Source: Rhodothermales bacterium
Lineage (GTDB): Bacteria > Bacteroidota > Rhodothermia > Rhodothermales > UBA10348
Assembly: GCA_013003255.1 (NCBI GenBank)
Contig: JABDJZ010000149.1
Coordinates: forward strand, 1 to 22,165
DNA: 22,165 bases
Direction: 5' to 3'
Below are positions 14,380-21,128 of this stretch, in pieces. The translations under genes were made by a program, and so were the position numbers. The first letter of the stretch is position 1; every line of letters starts with the position of its first letter. The notes under the pieces are model-generated. The model saw nothing but the letters and a program-made list of their open reading frames with translations. It was not told the DNA's origin and searched no databases.

Positions 14380-15655
14380 GGCCCCGACTCAGATTCACCG
14401 TCCCGCACACGCCAGCCAGAGGTCACCCTTCCGGCTGGCGGTCCTCGTATACGAGTGGTCCACCCACCTGATGGGCGGATCCATCCGGGCGATGACCTTT
14501 GTCCGCTGGCTCGCCAATTCAGGTTGGCGCGTCACCGTCTTCACCGCGACCCCTCCAGAGGAGTGGCCGGAGACCATGGAAGGCGTGACAGTCCATCACG
14601 TGCCGTCCCCGGAGCGGCAGCTAGGCGGCGGGATTTCCGCCGAAGGAGGGTCCCAGCTGAAGCGGAATCCAACCTGGCTCAAGGCACTGGGAAGCATCAA
14701 GAGCCTGCTACCCCTGGAGCGCCAGCTATCCTGGTATCCGGGCCTGTGGCGCGCCGTACCCGGCATTTGCGCGCGCGAGTCCGTACAGGCACTCCTGACC
14801 GTCGTCGCACCCAACGTACTCATGCCAATCGGGCACCACCTGGCCCGCCGAGTCGGGATTCCCCACGTCATCGACCTCCGGGATGACTTCGCAGACCGGA
14901 AGCACGTCGAGTCCATAACGGGCAGCTATCAGGCCCTGCTGAACCGCTACGGCCACCGCTATTTGCGTCAGGCTGCGGCCGTCTCCGTGGTCAGCCCGGT
15001 CACGCGGAAAAGGCTGGCGGGCATAGGAATCGAGTCCCGGGTCGTGATGAACGGGTATGTCGAAGGGCACTTTGCCCACCTCCCCTGGGAGGCGTCCCCC
15101 GTTCCTTCCGACGGCCCCCTGCGCATCATGCACCTGGGTTGGCTTGGGGACTTTCGTTCCATCGCCCCACTGGTGCGCGCCATTGATGGTTTTCAGGACC
15201 CGGGAGCCGTTCGGATAGACCACTACGGGCTGATTGACCCGGGACAGGAAGCGATCCTCACTGCCGCTGCGTGCCCAACCCAGGTTCACCCTCAGGTGCC
15301 GCATGGGGAGGCCGTGGCACTGATGGCGCAATCGGATGTGCTCCTGGCCATTCCCGGCGACCGTGTCCCCGCGGCGCTGACCGGCAAACTGTTTGAATAT
15401 CTGCGGACCCGTCGGCCTGTGATGCTGCTCGCCGCCCCCGGGGCTGCACGCGAACTCGGTCACGCGGCCGGGATCCTTGCGGTGTGTGATCCGAGGGACG
15501 TGAAGGGTATCAGGTCCAAACTGGAGCATCTGCTGGAGTCCAAGCGGGACGGCGTGCTTCGGGCCACCGCGGATCCGGAGTTCGTCCGGAAGCTGGATCG
15601 CGAAGCGGGTGCCCGCAAGATGGAAGCACTGCTGGCCAGGGTGATTGCGGCATGA
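14372..15655 (+). CDS. Glycosyltransferase family 4 (GT-B fold)
   Basis: A 427-residue GT-B transferase for the repeat unit. The N-terminal domain starts at about residue 20 with FRLAVLVYEWSTHLMGGSIRA, whose G35-G36 is the usual acceptor-side loop, then WRVTVFTATPP. VIDLRDDF lies near residue 170. The donor domain begins near residue 247 with LRIMHLGWLGDFRSI. The segment LTGKLFEYLRTRRPVMLL (about 336-353) is the family's donor-binding helix with the conserved Glu. The ATG at 14372 overlaps the Wzy stop by 8 nt and has GAGG 7 nt upstream, inside the Wzy tail repeat. The first 19 residues are probably an unstructured leader. The stop overlaps the following GT2 ATG by 4 nt (ATGA). Sugar specificity is unknown. 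Confidence 0.9.
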   Translation: MLEAPTQIHRPAHASQRSPFRLAVLVYEWSTHLMGGSIRAMTFVRWLANSGWRVTVFTATPPEEWPETMEGVTVHHVPSPERQLGGGISAEGGSQLKRNPTWLKALGSIKSLLPLERQLSWYPGLWRAVPGICARESVQALLTVVAPNVLMPIGHHLARRVGIPHVIDLRDDFADRKHVESITGSYQALLNRYGHRYLRQAAAVSVVSPVTRKRLAGIGIESRVVMNGYVEGHFAHLPWEASPVPSDGPLRIMHLGWLGDFRSIAPLVRAIDGFQDPGAVRIDHYGLIDPGQEAILTAAACPTQVHPQVPHGEAVALMAQSDVLLAIPGDRVPAALTGKLFEYLRTRRPVMLLAAPGAARELGHAAGILAVCDPRDVKGIRSKLEHLLESKRDGVLRATADPEFVRKLDREAGARKMEALLARVIAA

Positions 15656-16515
15656 GGCCACTCGTCAGCATTCTGATGCCGATGTACAATGCGGCCGATT
15701 GCGTCGGGGATGCCATCCGGTCGCTGCAGGCCCAGACGTACACCAACTGGGAATTGATTGTCATTGACGACGGATCCCGAGACGGCGGTGCCGATATCGT
15801 CCGGGATTTCGATGATGCCCGGCTTCGGCTGACAGTTGGCCAGGAGAACCGGGGCCTTCCGGCCCGCCTGAATCAGGCGGTATCGCTGGCTCAGGGTGCC
15901 TTTCTGGCGCGTATGGATGCCGACGACCTGGCGTTTCCGGAGAGACTGGCGGAACAGGTTGACTTCCTGCTTCGCTACCCGTTGGTAGACGTCGTGGCAA
16001 CCGACATGCTCATCGTGGATGCGGTGGGACAGCCGGGAGGGCGCGAAAAGTGGCGGGGCGCCAGCCATGAAGAGGTTACGGCCAAGCCCTGGGCGGGCTT
16101 TCACTTCAACCACGCCACGTGGATGGGAAGGGCGGGCTGGTTTCGCCGCTACCCATACCGGGAAGATGCTGTTCGTACCGAGGATGATGACCTCATGCTG
16201 CGGAGCTATCGGCACAGTCGATTCCACAGGATGGAGCGTGTGCTCTATGCGTACCGGGTGGATGGCGTGACGGCCGGGAGCGCCTGGACGGCCCGCCGGC
16301 ACTTTATGCGATCCCTCTGGAGAGAGTCCCTCGCCCAACGAAATCCGCGGCTGCTCTTCGGTATTCCGACACAGCTGGTCAAATCTCTGGCGGAGCGCGG
16401 CGCAGAATTGGTCGGGGTTCGGGGCTGGGCACAGCGGCATCGCAAGGGCGCACCTGTCCCGGAGCCCGTGTTGGAACGGTACAGAAGTCTCCGGCAGGTC
16501 TTACGCGCAGCCTGA
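15652..16515 (+). CDS. Glycosyltransferase family 2
   Basis: A 287-residue GT-A transferase, translationally coupled to the preceding GT4 gene by ATGA. The N-terminus is VSILMPMYNAADCVGDAIRSL, then IVIDDGSRDGG. The DXD motif is D89-A-D91-D92 in RMDADDLAFPERL. The later segment PWAGFHFNHATWMGRAGWF, then TEDDDLMLRSYRHS, parallels the first GT2 protein (PWLGFHFNSPTWVGKTAWF, then AEDEDLLLR), so the two share more than the family core and are probably diverged copies. No membrane helices are seen; it should act on the cytoplasmic face. It is the last gene before the only gap longer than 10 nt in the + strand unit 10365-18484. The donor is not predictable. Confidence 0.92.
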   Translation: MRPLVSILMPMYNAADCVGDAIRSLQAQTYTNWELIVIDDGSRDGGADIVRDFDDARLRLTVGQENRGLPARLNQAVSLAQGAFLARMDADDLAFPERLAEQVDFLLRYPLVDVVATDMLIVDAVGQPGGREKWRGASHEEVTAKPWAGFHFNHATWMGRAGWFRRYPYREDAVRTEDDDLMLRSYRHSRFHRMERVLYAYRVDGVTAGSAWTARRHFMRSLWRESLAQRNPRLLFGIPTQLVKSLAERGAELVGVRGWAQRHRKGAPVPEPVLERYRSLRQVLRAA

Positions 16516-16520
16516 TGAGG

Positions 16521-16558
16521 ACGATACCTGAGGGGTAAAACCTGCCCTACGGTATCGT
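16521..16558 (+). promoter_or_regulatory. Hairpin spanning a short intercistronic gap and reaching into a GTG start codon
   Basis: ACGATACC (16521-16528) is the perfect complement of GGTATCGT (16551-16558). Inside it, after a 2x2 mismatch, AGGG (16531-16534) pairs with CCCT (16545-16548) around a 10-nt loop. The structure fills nearly all of the 41-nt space between the GT2 stop and the deacetylase start. Its right arm includes the first two bases of GTG 16557. The only Shine-Dalgarno-like run (GAGGGG, 16530-16535) is in the inner left arm. No T-run follows on either strand, so it is not an ordinary terminator. Confidence 0.6.
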
Positions 16559-17462
16559 GAGAAAACCAATTCCCCCGCTCAGACAGCGCCTGGCCGATAG
16601 AGCCAAGGCCGCTGGTGGTCTCGTTGGGGCCGGTATGTCAGCGGCTTTCGGATCCCGGCGGGCAGGGACGGCCGGAATCCTGTTCTACCATCGCATTGCG
16701 CCCCGCATCACGGGGCTTCCGGAGCCGGGACTCAACGTGACTCCGGACCGGTTCAGGCTACAGATGGAAGGGCTCCTGGAGCGCGGGTTCGAGTTTGTAA
16801 GTCTCAGATTGCTCATCCAACTCGCCGCTGCCGGTCAGCCTTTTCCGGAGCGGGCCGTGGTGGTCACGTTCGATGATGCGTTCGCGGGAGTATCCCGGTG
16901 GGCGGTACCCATACTGAGCGACCTCCGCATCCCGGCGACGGTGTTTGCGGTGACCGACTATGTCGGACGCACCGTCCCCATGCATTTCGACATGTGGGGC
17001 ATCGCCCACCACGAGCAGGCAGATCCCGACTGGTGGCGTTCGATGACGTGGGAGGAATGCGTCGAGGCCGAGAAGACCGGTCTCATCGAGATAGGCTGTC
17101 ACACACACAGCCATCACAACTACTCGGGGAAGCTGGACGAATTCCGGGCCGACATCGCCACGGCCCAGGCGCGGTTCAGGGAAAATCTCGGCGCTCCCAG
17201 AAACCTGTTCGCCATCCCTTACGGAGATCGACGGCTGGGGCAGGTGGACGACGGCCTGCTGCAGGCTGCCGAAGACGCGGGATTGATCTGCGCGCTTACC
17301 ACTACGCTGGGGCCGGTGGCACCTGGTGAAGCGCCATTCGGCTGGAGGCGCCTGGAAGTGGTTGAGCGCGACAACGGGGCAACGCTCGCGGCCAAGGTGG
17401 AAGGGTGGTACGACTGGATGAGCACGGTGAAGTCAGCCGTGCATCGCGTCTCTCCGTGGTAG
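16557..17462 (+). CDS. Polysaccharide deacetylase (NodB homology domain, CE4)
   Basis: A 301-residue protein with a complete NodB domain. The parts are GILFYHRIAP (about residue 40), motif 1 VVVTFDDAF with D106 and D107, motif 2 GCHTHSHHNYS with H182 and H186 as likely metal ligands, and motif 3 FAIPYGDRR. It would deacetylate an N-acetylated sugar of the glycan. There is no clear signal peptide, but the N-terminus is basic and amphipathic, so it may associate with the membrane. The start is uncertain: GTG 16557 gives the usual leader before the domain but lies in a hairpin, while ATG 16635 (codon 27) would still keep every motif. The next gene overlaps its end by 7 nt if that gene starts at GTG 17456. 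It is a second deacetylase, clearly different in design from the one at 6545. Confidence 0.9.
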   Translation: MRKPIPPLRQRLADRAKAAGGLVGAGMSAAFGSRRAGTAGILFYHRIAPRITGLPEPGLNVTPDRFRLQMEGLLERGFEFVSLRLLIQLAAAGQPFPERAVVVTFDDAFAGVSRWAVPILSDLRIPATVFAVTDYVGRTVPMHFDMWGIAHHEQADPDWWRSMTWEECVEAEKTGLIEIGCHTHSHHNYSGKLDEFRADIATAQARFRENLGAPRNLFAIPYGDRRLGQVDDGLLQAAEDAGLICALTTTLGPVAPGEAPFGWRRLEVVERDNGATLAAKVEGWYDWMSTVKSAVHRVSPW

Positions 17463-18484
17463 ACGGGCCCGCGAACCATAGAAACAAAACAGGCCGCCCG
17501 TGGCAGCCGCAGCGCGCCCCAGACCCGGCAACTCCTGAGGCCGCCGGGACGACCGGACAACGTCAGCGCATCGAAGAACCCGGAGCCGAAGGACCGTTCG
17601 CTCGCGCCTCGTTCCTGGATCCCTGGTGGCATCATCTGGCCCCACGCCTTCTCAAACGAGGCGAGCACCCTGCCATCGGTCGGGCGGGATGGCACATTCT
17701 CGCAGGATGGGGAGCGGCCGACTATTCGCAAGTCAAACCAACGCCGGATCTTGAGGTGATGGCCGCCCGAGGGTTGATCATGCCCCGGGTTGCCGAAGGG
17801 TCAGCCCTGGCCGAGTGGGTAGGTCGACGGTCGTCCGTCACGATTCCGTACGACGTAGCTCCTGGACTGGACCTGCGTGGAGGCTGGGAGCACGTCCAAT
17901 CCCGAAGGTCATCCCGAACGTGGTCCGGCCTTCGGCGCAAGCGAAAGAAGCTGGAGGCTGGCGGCCCCCTGGAAATCCTGCACGTGGATGACGCCGCCGG
18001 CGTCCGCGAGTGGCTGCCAAAAGCCCTTCGTCTATACGTGGCCCGGGCGGCGGTGGCCAAGCGCCGCGGTGTCTGGCAGACCGAAAAGGGTCGCCGGTTC
18101 CTGGAAGACTGGATGACGGGTCTTGCGGCAGAGGGGGCGTTGGATCTCAGCTTTCTGATGGTGGATGGGCGGCCTGAAGCCTTCATCTTCGGCATATCGG
18201 ATCCGGCCAGCTTCCATCTCTATGGTCTGGCCTTTGATCCAGGCTCGCCCTTGAGCCGATTCTCGCCCGGTGAGCAACTGCTCGTTCACGCCCTGAAGCG
18301 CGCCTGCGAGACGGGCCAGTCGTTTTTCGACTTCGGCGTGGGTGATGAGCCCTACAAGCGTGCCTGGGGTGATGGCGTCCGGGCGGTGAACGCGCACGTT
18401 CTGGGACCTGAAGGAATCACGCGATCGGCCATCGCTCGTTGGTTCAAAGGCCGTCAGGCCATCCGGGTTCGCGCGAAGGGCTGA
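17456..18484 (+). CDS. GNAT-family acyltransferase, CelD/FemAB-like (Acetyltransf_6 type)
   Basis: A 342-residue protein of the CelD/BcsL-like GNAT group often found in exopolysaccharide loci. It would transfer an acyl (or aminoacyl, if closer to FemAB) group to a sugar. The N-terminal half has PFARASFLDPWWHHL, typical of FemAB-like starts. The GNAT fold spans about residues 155-325: SGLRRKRKKLE, then LSFLMVDGRPEAFIFGI, and the signature FDFGVGDEPYKRAWG with D292, G296, E298, Y300 and K301. The start is hard to fix: there is no in-frame ATG before 17759, which lies inside the conserved region. GTG 17456, overlapping the previous stop by 7 nt, is chosen over GTG 17405, which would overlap by 58 nt. 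No Shine-Dalgarno supports either. The first 45 residues are Pro/Arg/Gln-rich and look disordered. Confidence 0.82.
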   Translation: MVDGPANHRNKTGRPWQPQRAPDPATPEAAGTTGQRQRIEEPGAEGPFARASFLDPWWHHLAPRLLKRGEHPAIGRAGWHILAGWGAADYSQVKPTPDLEVMAARGLIMPRVAEGSALAEWVGRRSSVTIPYDVAPGLDLRGGWEHVQSRRSSRTWSGLRRKRKKLEAGGPLEILHVDDAAGVREWLPKALRLYVARAAVAKRRGVWQTEKGRRFLEDWMTGLAAEGALDLSFLMVDGRPEAFIFGISDPASFHLYGLAFDPGSPLSRFSPGEQLLVHALKRACETGQSFFDFGVGDEPYKRAWGDGVRAVNAHVLGPEGITRSAIARWFKGRQAIRVRAKG

Positions 18485-18577
18485 TCCTACTGCAAGAGAG
18501 CGGTCATTGAGGCGCCAAATCCGAAAGTGAGACCCGGAGCGGGCGGTTTCGCGACAACGAATGCCCCAAAACGGACG

Positions 18578-18605
18578 CCAGAGCCCATCGCGTGTATCGC
18601 TCTGG
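18578..18605 (+). repeat. Inverted repeat in the 175-bp gap before the last three genes
   Basis: CCAGAGC (18578-18584) and GCTCTGG (18599-18605) are perfect complements with a 14-nt loop. No T-run follows. It may be an operator or a transcript hairpin, but the stem is short and could be chance. The rest of 18485-18659 holds no ORF with recognisable content. Confidence 0.35.
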
Positions 18606-18619
18606 GACTGGCACTGGCT

Positions 18620-18648
18620 TTGACAAGCAGAGTCTGGATTACTACTCC
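18620..18648 (+). promoter_or_regulatory. Possible internal promoter for the GT4-WecA-Wzz unit
   Basis: A perfect TTGACA lies at 18620-18625 in the only long gap (175 bp) of the locus between 10365 and 21098. At 17-bp spacing the -10 position reads TACTCC (18643-18648), a poor match, so the promoter is weakly supported. The transcript would start only a few bases before the ATG at 18660, implying a nearly leaderless message, which agrees with the missing Shine-Dalgarno there. Confidence 0.33.
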
Positions 18649-18659
18649 ATCGACTCCGC

Positions 18660-19886
18660 ATGACTGCAAAACTGCTGTTTGTTTGCAACAACCCCGCGTT
18701 CTTCGCGGACCAACACATGCACCTTGCCGAGGCGGCCCGCGCCGCCGGTCACACGGTGCTTGTCGCTGCTCCCGAATGGCCGGGTGCCGAACGGATTCGA
18801 CGCTCCGGATTTGCCTTCCTGCCCCTCAACATGGCACGCGGCGGTTTTCGGCCCATGGCGGACACACGTTCGATACGTGAATTGATTCGGCTCTATCGCG
18901 TAACCAGCCCTGATCTGGTTTACCACATTACGCTCAAGCCCATTCTCTACGGCACCCTGGCCGCCCGCCTTGCGGGTGTGCCCGGCGTTGTCAACGCGAA
19001 TACCGGCTTGGGCTACGCCTTCATCGATGATGGCGTCAACACCAGCCTCATCCGCCGTGTGCTCGAGCCGCTCTATCGCGTTTCGATCCGACACGGAAAC
19101 CGGGTTGACCTCTTCCTGAACCAGGACGACCGTGAGCTCTTTCTGGAGAGCGGGATGGCCACTCCCAAGCGGAGTGCAGTCATCAACGGTCCCGGCGTTG
19201 ACACGGATTGCTTCTTTCCCAGGCCGGAAACCAAGGATACGCCCACGGTGGTCCTGCCGGCTCGGCTGCTCTGGCACAAGGGCGTCCAGGAATTCGTGGA
19301 TGCGGCCAGGCAGCTGAAATCGGAAGGCGTGATTGCGCGATTCGCTCTTGTGGGTGACGAAGATCCCGGCAACCTGGCCAGCATCGACCGCGAGCAGCTT
19401 CAGGCCTGGAATGCCGAAGGGATCATCGAGTGGTGGGGCTACCGCCACGACATGCCTGAAGTGTACCACGAGAGTCACATCGTGGCGCTCCCTTCCTACC
19501 GGGAGGGCCTGGGCAAGGTCATCGCAGAGGCCGGCGCCTGTGGGCGCCCTGTGGTGGCGACCGATGTCCCCGGCTGCCGCGAAATCATTGACGATGGCGT
19601 CAACGGCGTCCTGGTCCCGGTGCGTGATGCCAAAGCACTGGCGGATGCGCTCCGCCCACTGCTGGCCTCCAGGGCCCAACGTGCTGCCATGGGACGCAAG
19701 GGGCGTGAGATCGTCGAGCAACGCTTCGGCGAACGCACGGTCGCGCTCCAGACGCTCAAGGTCATCGAGCACGTGCTCTCCGGCATCCGCTTTGAGCCCG
19801 GCATGCTGCGCCTGGTAATCGCGCACGCCGCCGCTCCCGAATATCTCTCCAACGAGGCAGACGCCCAGGTGGCGTTTGCCGGCTAA
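18660..19886 (+). CDS. Glycosyltransferase family 4, retaining (PglA/WbpH-like style)
   Basis: A 408-residue GT-B transferase. The N-terminal domain starts KLLFVCNNPAFFADQHMHLAEAARAAGH. It contains the segment LYGTLAARLAGVPGVVNANTGLGYAF (shown only as a marker of the PglA/WbpH type of GT4, which often adds the second sugar to an undecaprenyl-diphosphate-linked sugar). The donor domain has R202 and K207 (RLLWHKG) and the EX7E pair E282 and E290 in EGLGKVIAE, then GRPVVATDVPGCREII, all as in active retaining GT4 enzymes. It is 14 nt upstream of the WecA-type initiator, which fits a role in the second glycosylation step; this is inferred from adjacency and family resemblance. No Shine-Dalgarno is seen before the ATG. 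Sugar specificity (HexNAc is common in relatives) is not shown by the sequence. Confidence 0.9.
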   Translation: MTAKLLFVCNNPAFFADQHMHLAEAARAAGHTVLVAAPEWPGAERIRRSGFAFLPLNMARGGFRPMADTRSIRELIRLYRVTSPDLVYHITLKPILYGTLAARLAGVPGVVNANTGLGYAFIDDGVNTSLIRRVLEPLYRVSIRHGNRVDLFLNQDDRELFLESGMATPKRSAVINGPGVDTDCFFPRPETKDTPTVVLPARLLWHKGVQEFVDAARQLKSEGVIARFALVGDEDPGNLASIDREQLQAWNAEGIIEWWGYRHDMPEVYHESHIVALPSYREGLGKVIAEAGACGRPVVATDVPGCREIIDDGVNGVLVPVRDAKALADALRPLLASRAQRAAMGRKGREIVEQRFGERTVALQTLKVIEHVLSGIRFEPGMLRLVIAHAAAPEYLSNEADAQVAFAG

Positions 19887-19900
19887 AGCCCAGTCTCCCA

Positions 19901-21097
19901 ATGAATATTCCAGACGGAAGCGCTCTCCTCGCCGGTCTCACGGCCTTCGGAGTAACCTACCTGCTGATGCCCTCGATCACCCGCTACGCCAAGGCAAAGT
20001 CCTGGGTGGATCAGCCGGACGGTGGGCGGAAGACCCATAGCACCGCGACGCCGCGGACGGGTGGTGTGGCCATCTGGTTCGGCATTCTGGCCGGTGTGCT
20101 TATCTCGGTCCTCATTGCCACAGGCACGGGGGCTGGACTCGGCTACTTTGAGATGCCCTTCAGCATGATCACGGCCCTCACCATTCTGGCCGGAGGCTCG
20201 GTGGCGGCTCTGGTGGGCTTCTACGACGATACGCGCCCCCTCGGTGCGCCGGTCAAGCTCCTGGCCCAGCTTGTGGCAGCCACTCCGCTTGTCGCCTCAA
20301 CGGAGTTCATCGGAGCGGTGACCACGCTGCTCGGGGGAGGAGCAGTCGCGGCGGTCCTGGCTTACCCGGCCGTGGTGCTTTGGGTGGTTTTCGTCATGAA
20401 TGCAGTCAACCTGATCGACGGGCTCGACGGCCTGGCAGGCGGACTGACAGTCATCGCCATCAGTTTCTTTGTCATCCTTGGTGGCCTTGCTGGAGGCCCG
20501 CTGCTTCTTGCACTCGCGCTGATGGGTGCCGTCCTGGCCTTCCTTCGCTTCAATGTGCCGCCTGCAAAGGTCTTCATGGGCGATACGGGGAGTTTGCTGA
20601 TCGGCTACCTGCTTGCCGTGCTGTCCCTGGTGGTGGTGCACGCAGAGCCCACGACGAACCAGGCCATGGCAGTGCTGGTGGTGCTCGGCATTCCCGGGCT
20701 CGACACGGCCATGTCCGTTGTGCGTCGGCTGGCCCTCGGTCGGAATCCGCTTCGTGCTGACAGCGACCACCTGCACCACCGCATGCTTAAGCGTTGCTTC
20801 GGCATCCACGCCCGGGCCATCACCATCTTCTACCTCATCGGCTGCACGCTGGGCATGCTCGCCCTGCTGATTGCCTTTGCCGATGCAACCGCCGGCAACA
20901 TCATTGTCGGCGTGGCCGGAGCCCTTGCCATGATCGTCCTGTGGGATCTCGGCTACTTCGACATCACGACCTATGCGCAGGTCGGCAAGGCTGAGGACAA
21001 GGCCAAGCGCGAGGTGCAGCGGCGGACGAACGTCGCCGAGGGGACGCGTGCCCGCTCGTTCAGAAGCCCTGTGCGCCGCGGCGTCTCGGCCAACTAA
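19901..21097 (+). CDS. WecA/MraY-type undecaprenyl-phosphate sugar-1-phosphate transferase
   Basis: A 398-residue membrane enzyme of the polyprenyl-phosphate N-acetylhexosamine-1-phosphate transferase family. It would start glycan assembly by moving a HexNAc-1-phosphate (often GlcNAc) from UDP to undecaprenyl phosphate. About 10-11 hydrophobic helices are visible. The signature parts are GFYDD (D109, D110), NAVNLIDGLDGLAGG (N167, N170, D173, D176), FMGDTGS (D228) and the cytoplasmic loop SDHLHHRM with H290, H292 and H293, as in WecA-like enzymes. Before the first motif, the GGRKTHSTATPRTGG segment is also typical. A charged 50-residue cytoplasmic tail follows the last helix. It begins 14 nt after the GT4 stop, without a Shine-Dalgarno. 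It is the only initiating transferase in the window. Confidence 0.94.
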   Translation: MNIPDGSALLAGLTAFGVTYLLMPSITRYAKAKSWVDQPDGGRKTHSTATPRTGGVAIWFGILAGVLISVLIATGTGAGLGYFEMPFSMITALTILAGGSVAALVGFYDDTRPLGAPVKLLAQLVAATPLVASTEFIGAVTTLLGGGAVAAVLAYPAVVLWVVFVMNAVNLIDGLDGLAGGLTVIAISFFVILGGLAGGPLLLALALMGAVLAFLRFNVPPAKVFMGDTGSLLIGYLLAVLSLVVVHAEPTTNQAMAVLVVLGIPGLDTAMSVVRRLALGRNPLRADSDHLHHRMLKRCFGIHARAITIFYLIGCTLGMLALLIAFADATAGNIIVGVAGALAMIVLWDLGYFDITTYAQVGKAEDKAKREVQRRTNVAEGTRARSFRSPVRRGVSAN

Positions 21098-21128
21098 GGA
21101 ATCGTCCTCGCATCAACCCCACAACTCC

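Noticed and set aside
18578..18605. Inverted repeat as a terminator after the GNAT gene
   Set aside because: No T-run on either side, a 14-nt loop and a 7-bp stem make termination unlikely.
18642..19901. A 419-codon open frame on the minus strand, slightly longer than the GT4 gene it opposes
   Set aside because: The + strand encodes a full GT4 with R, K and EX7E residues. The minus frame shows no domain and arises from GC-rich codon structure.
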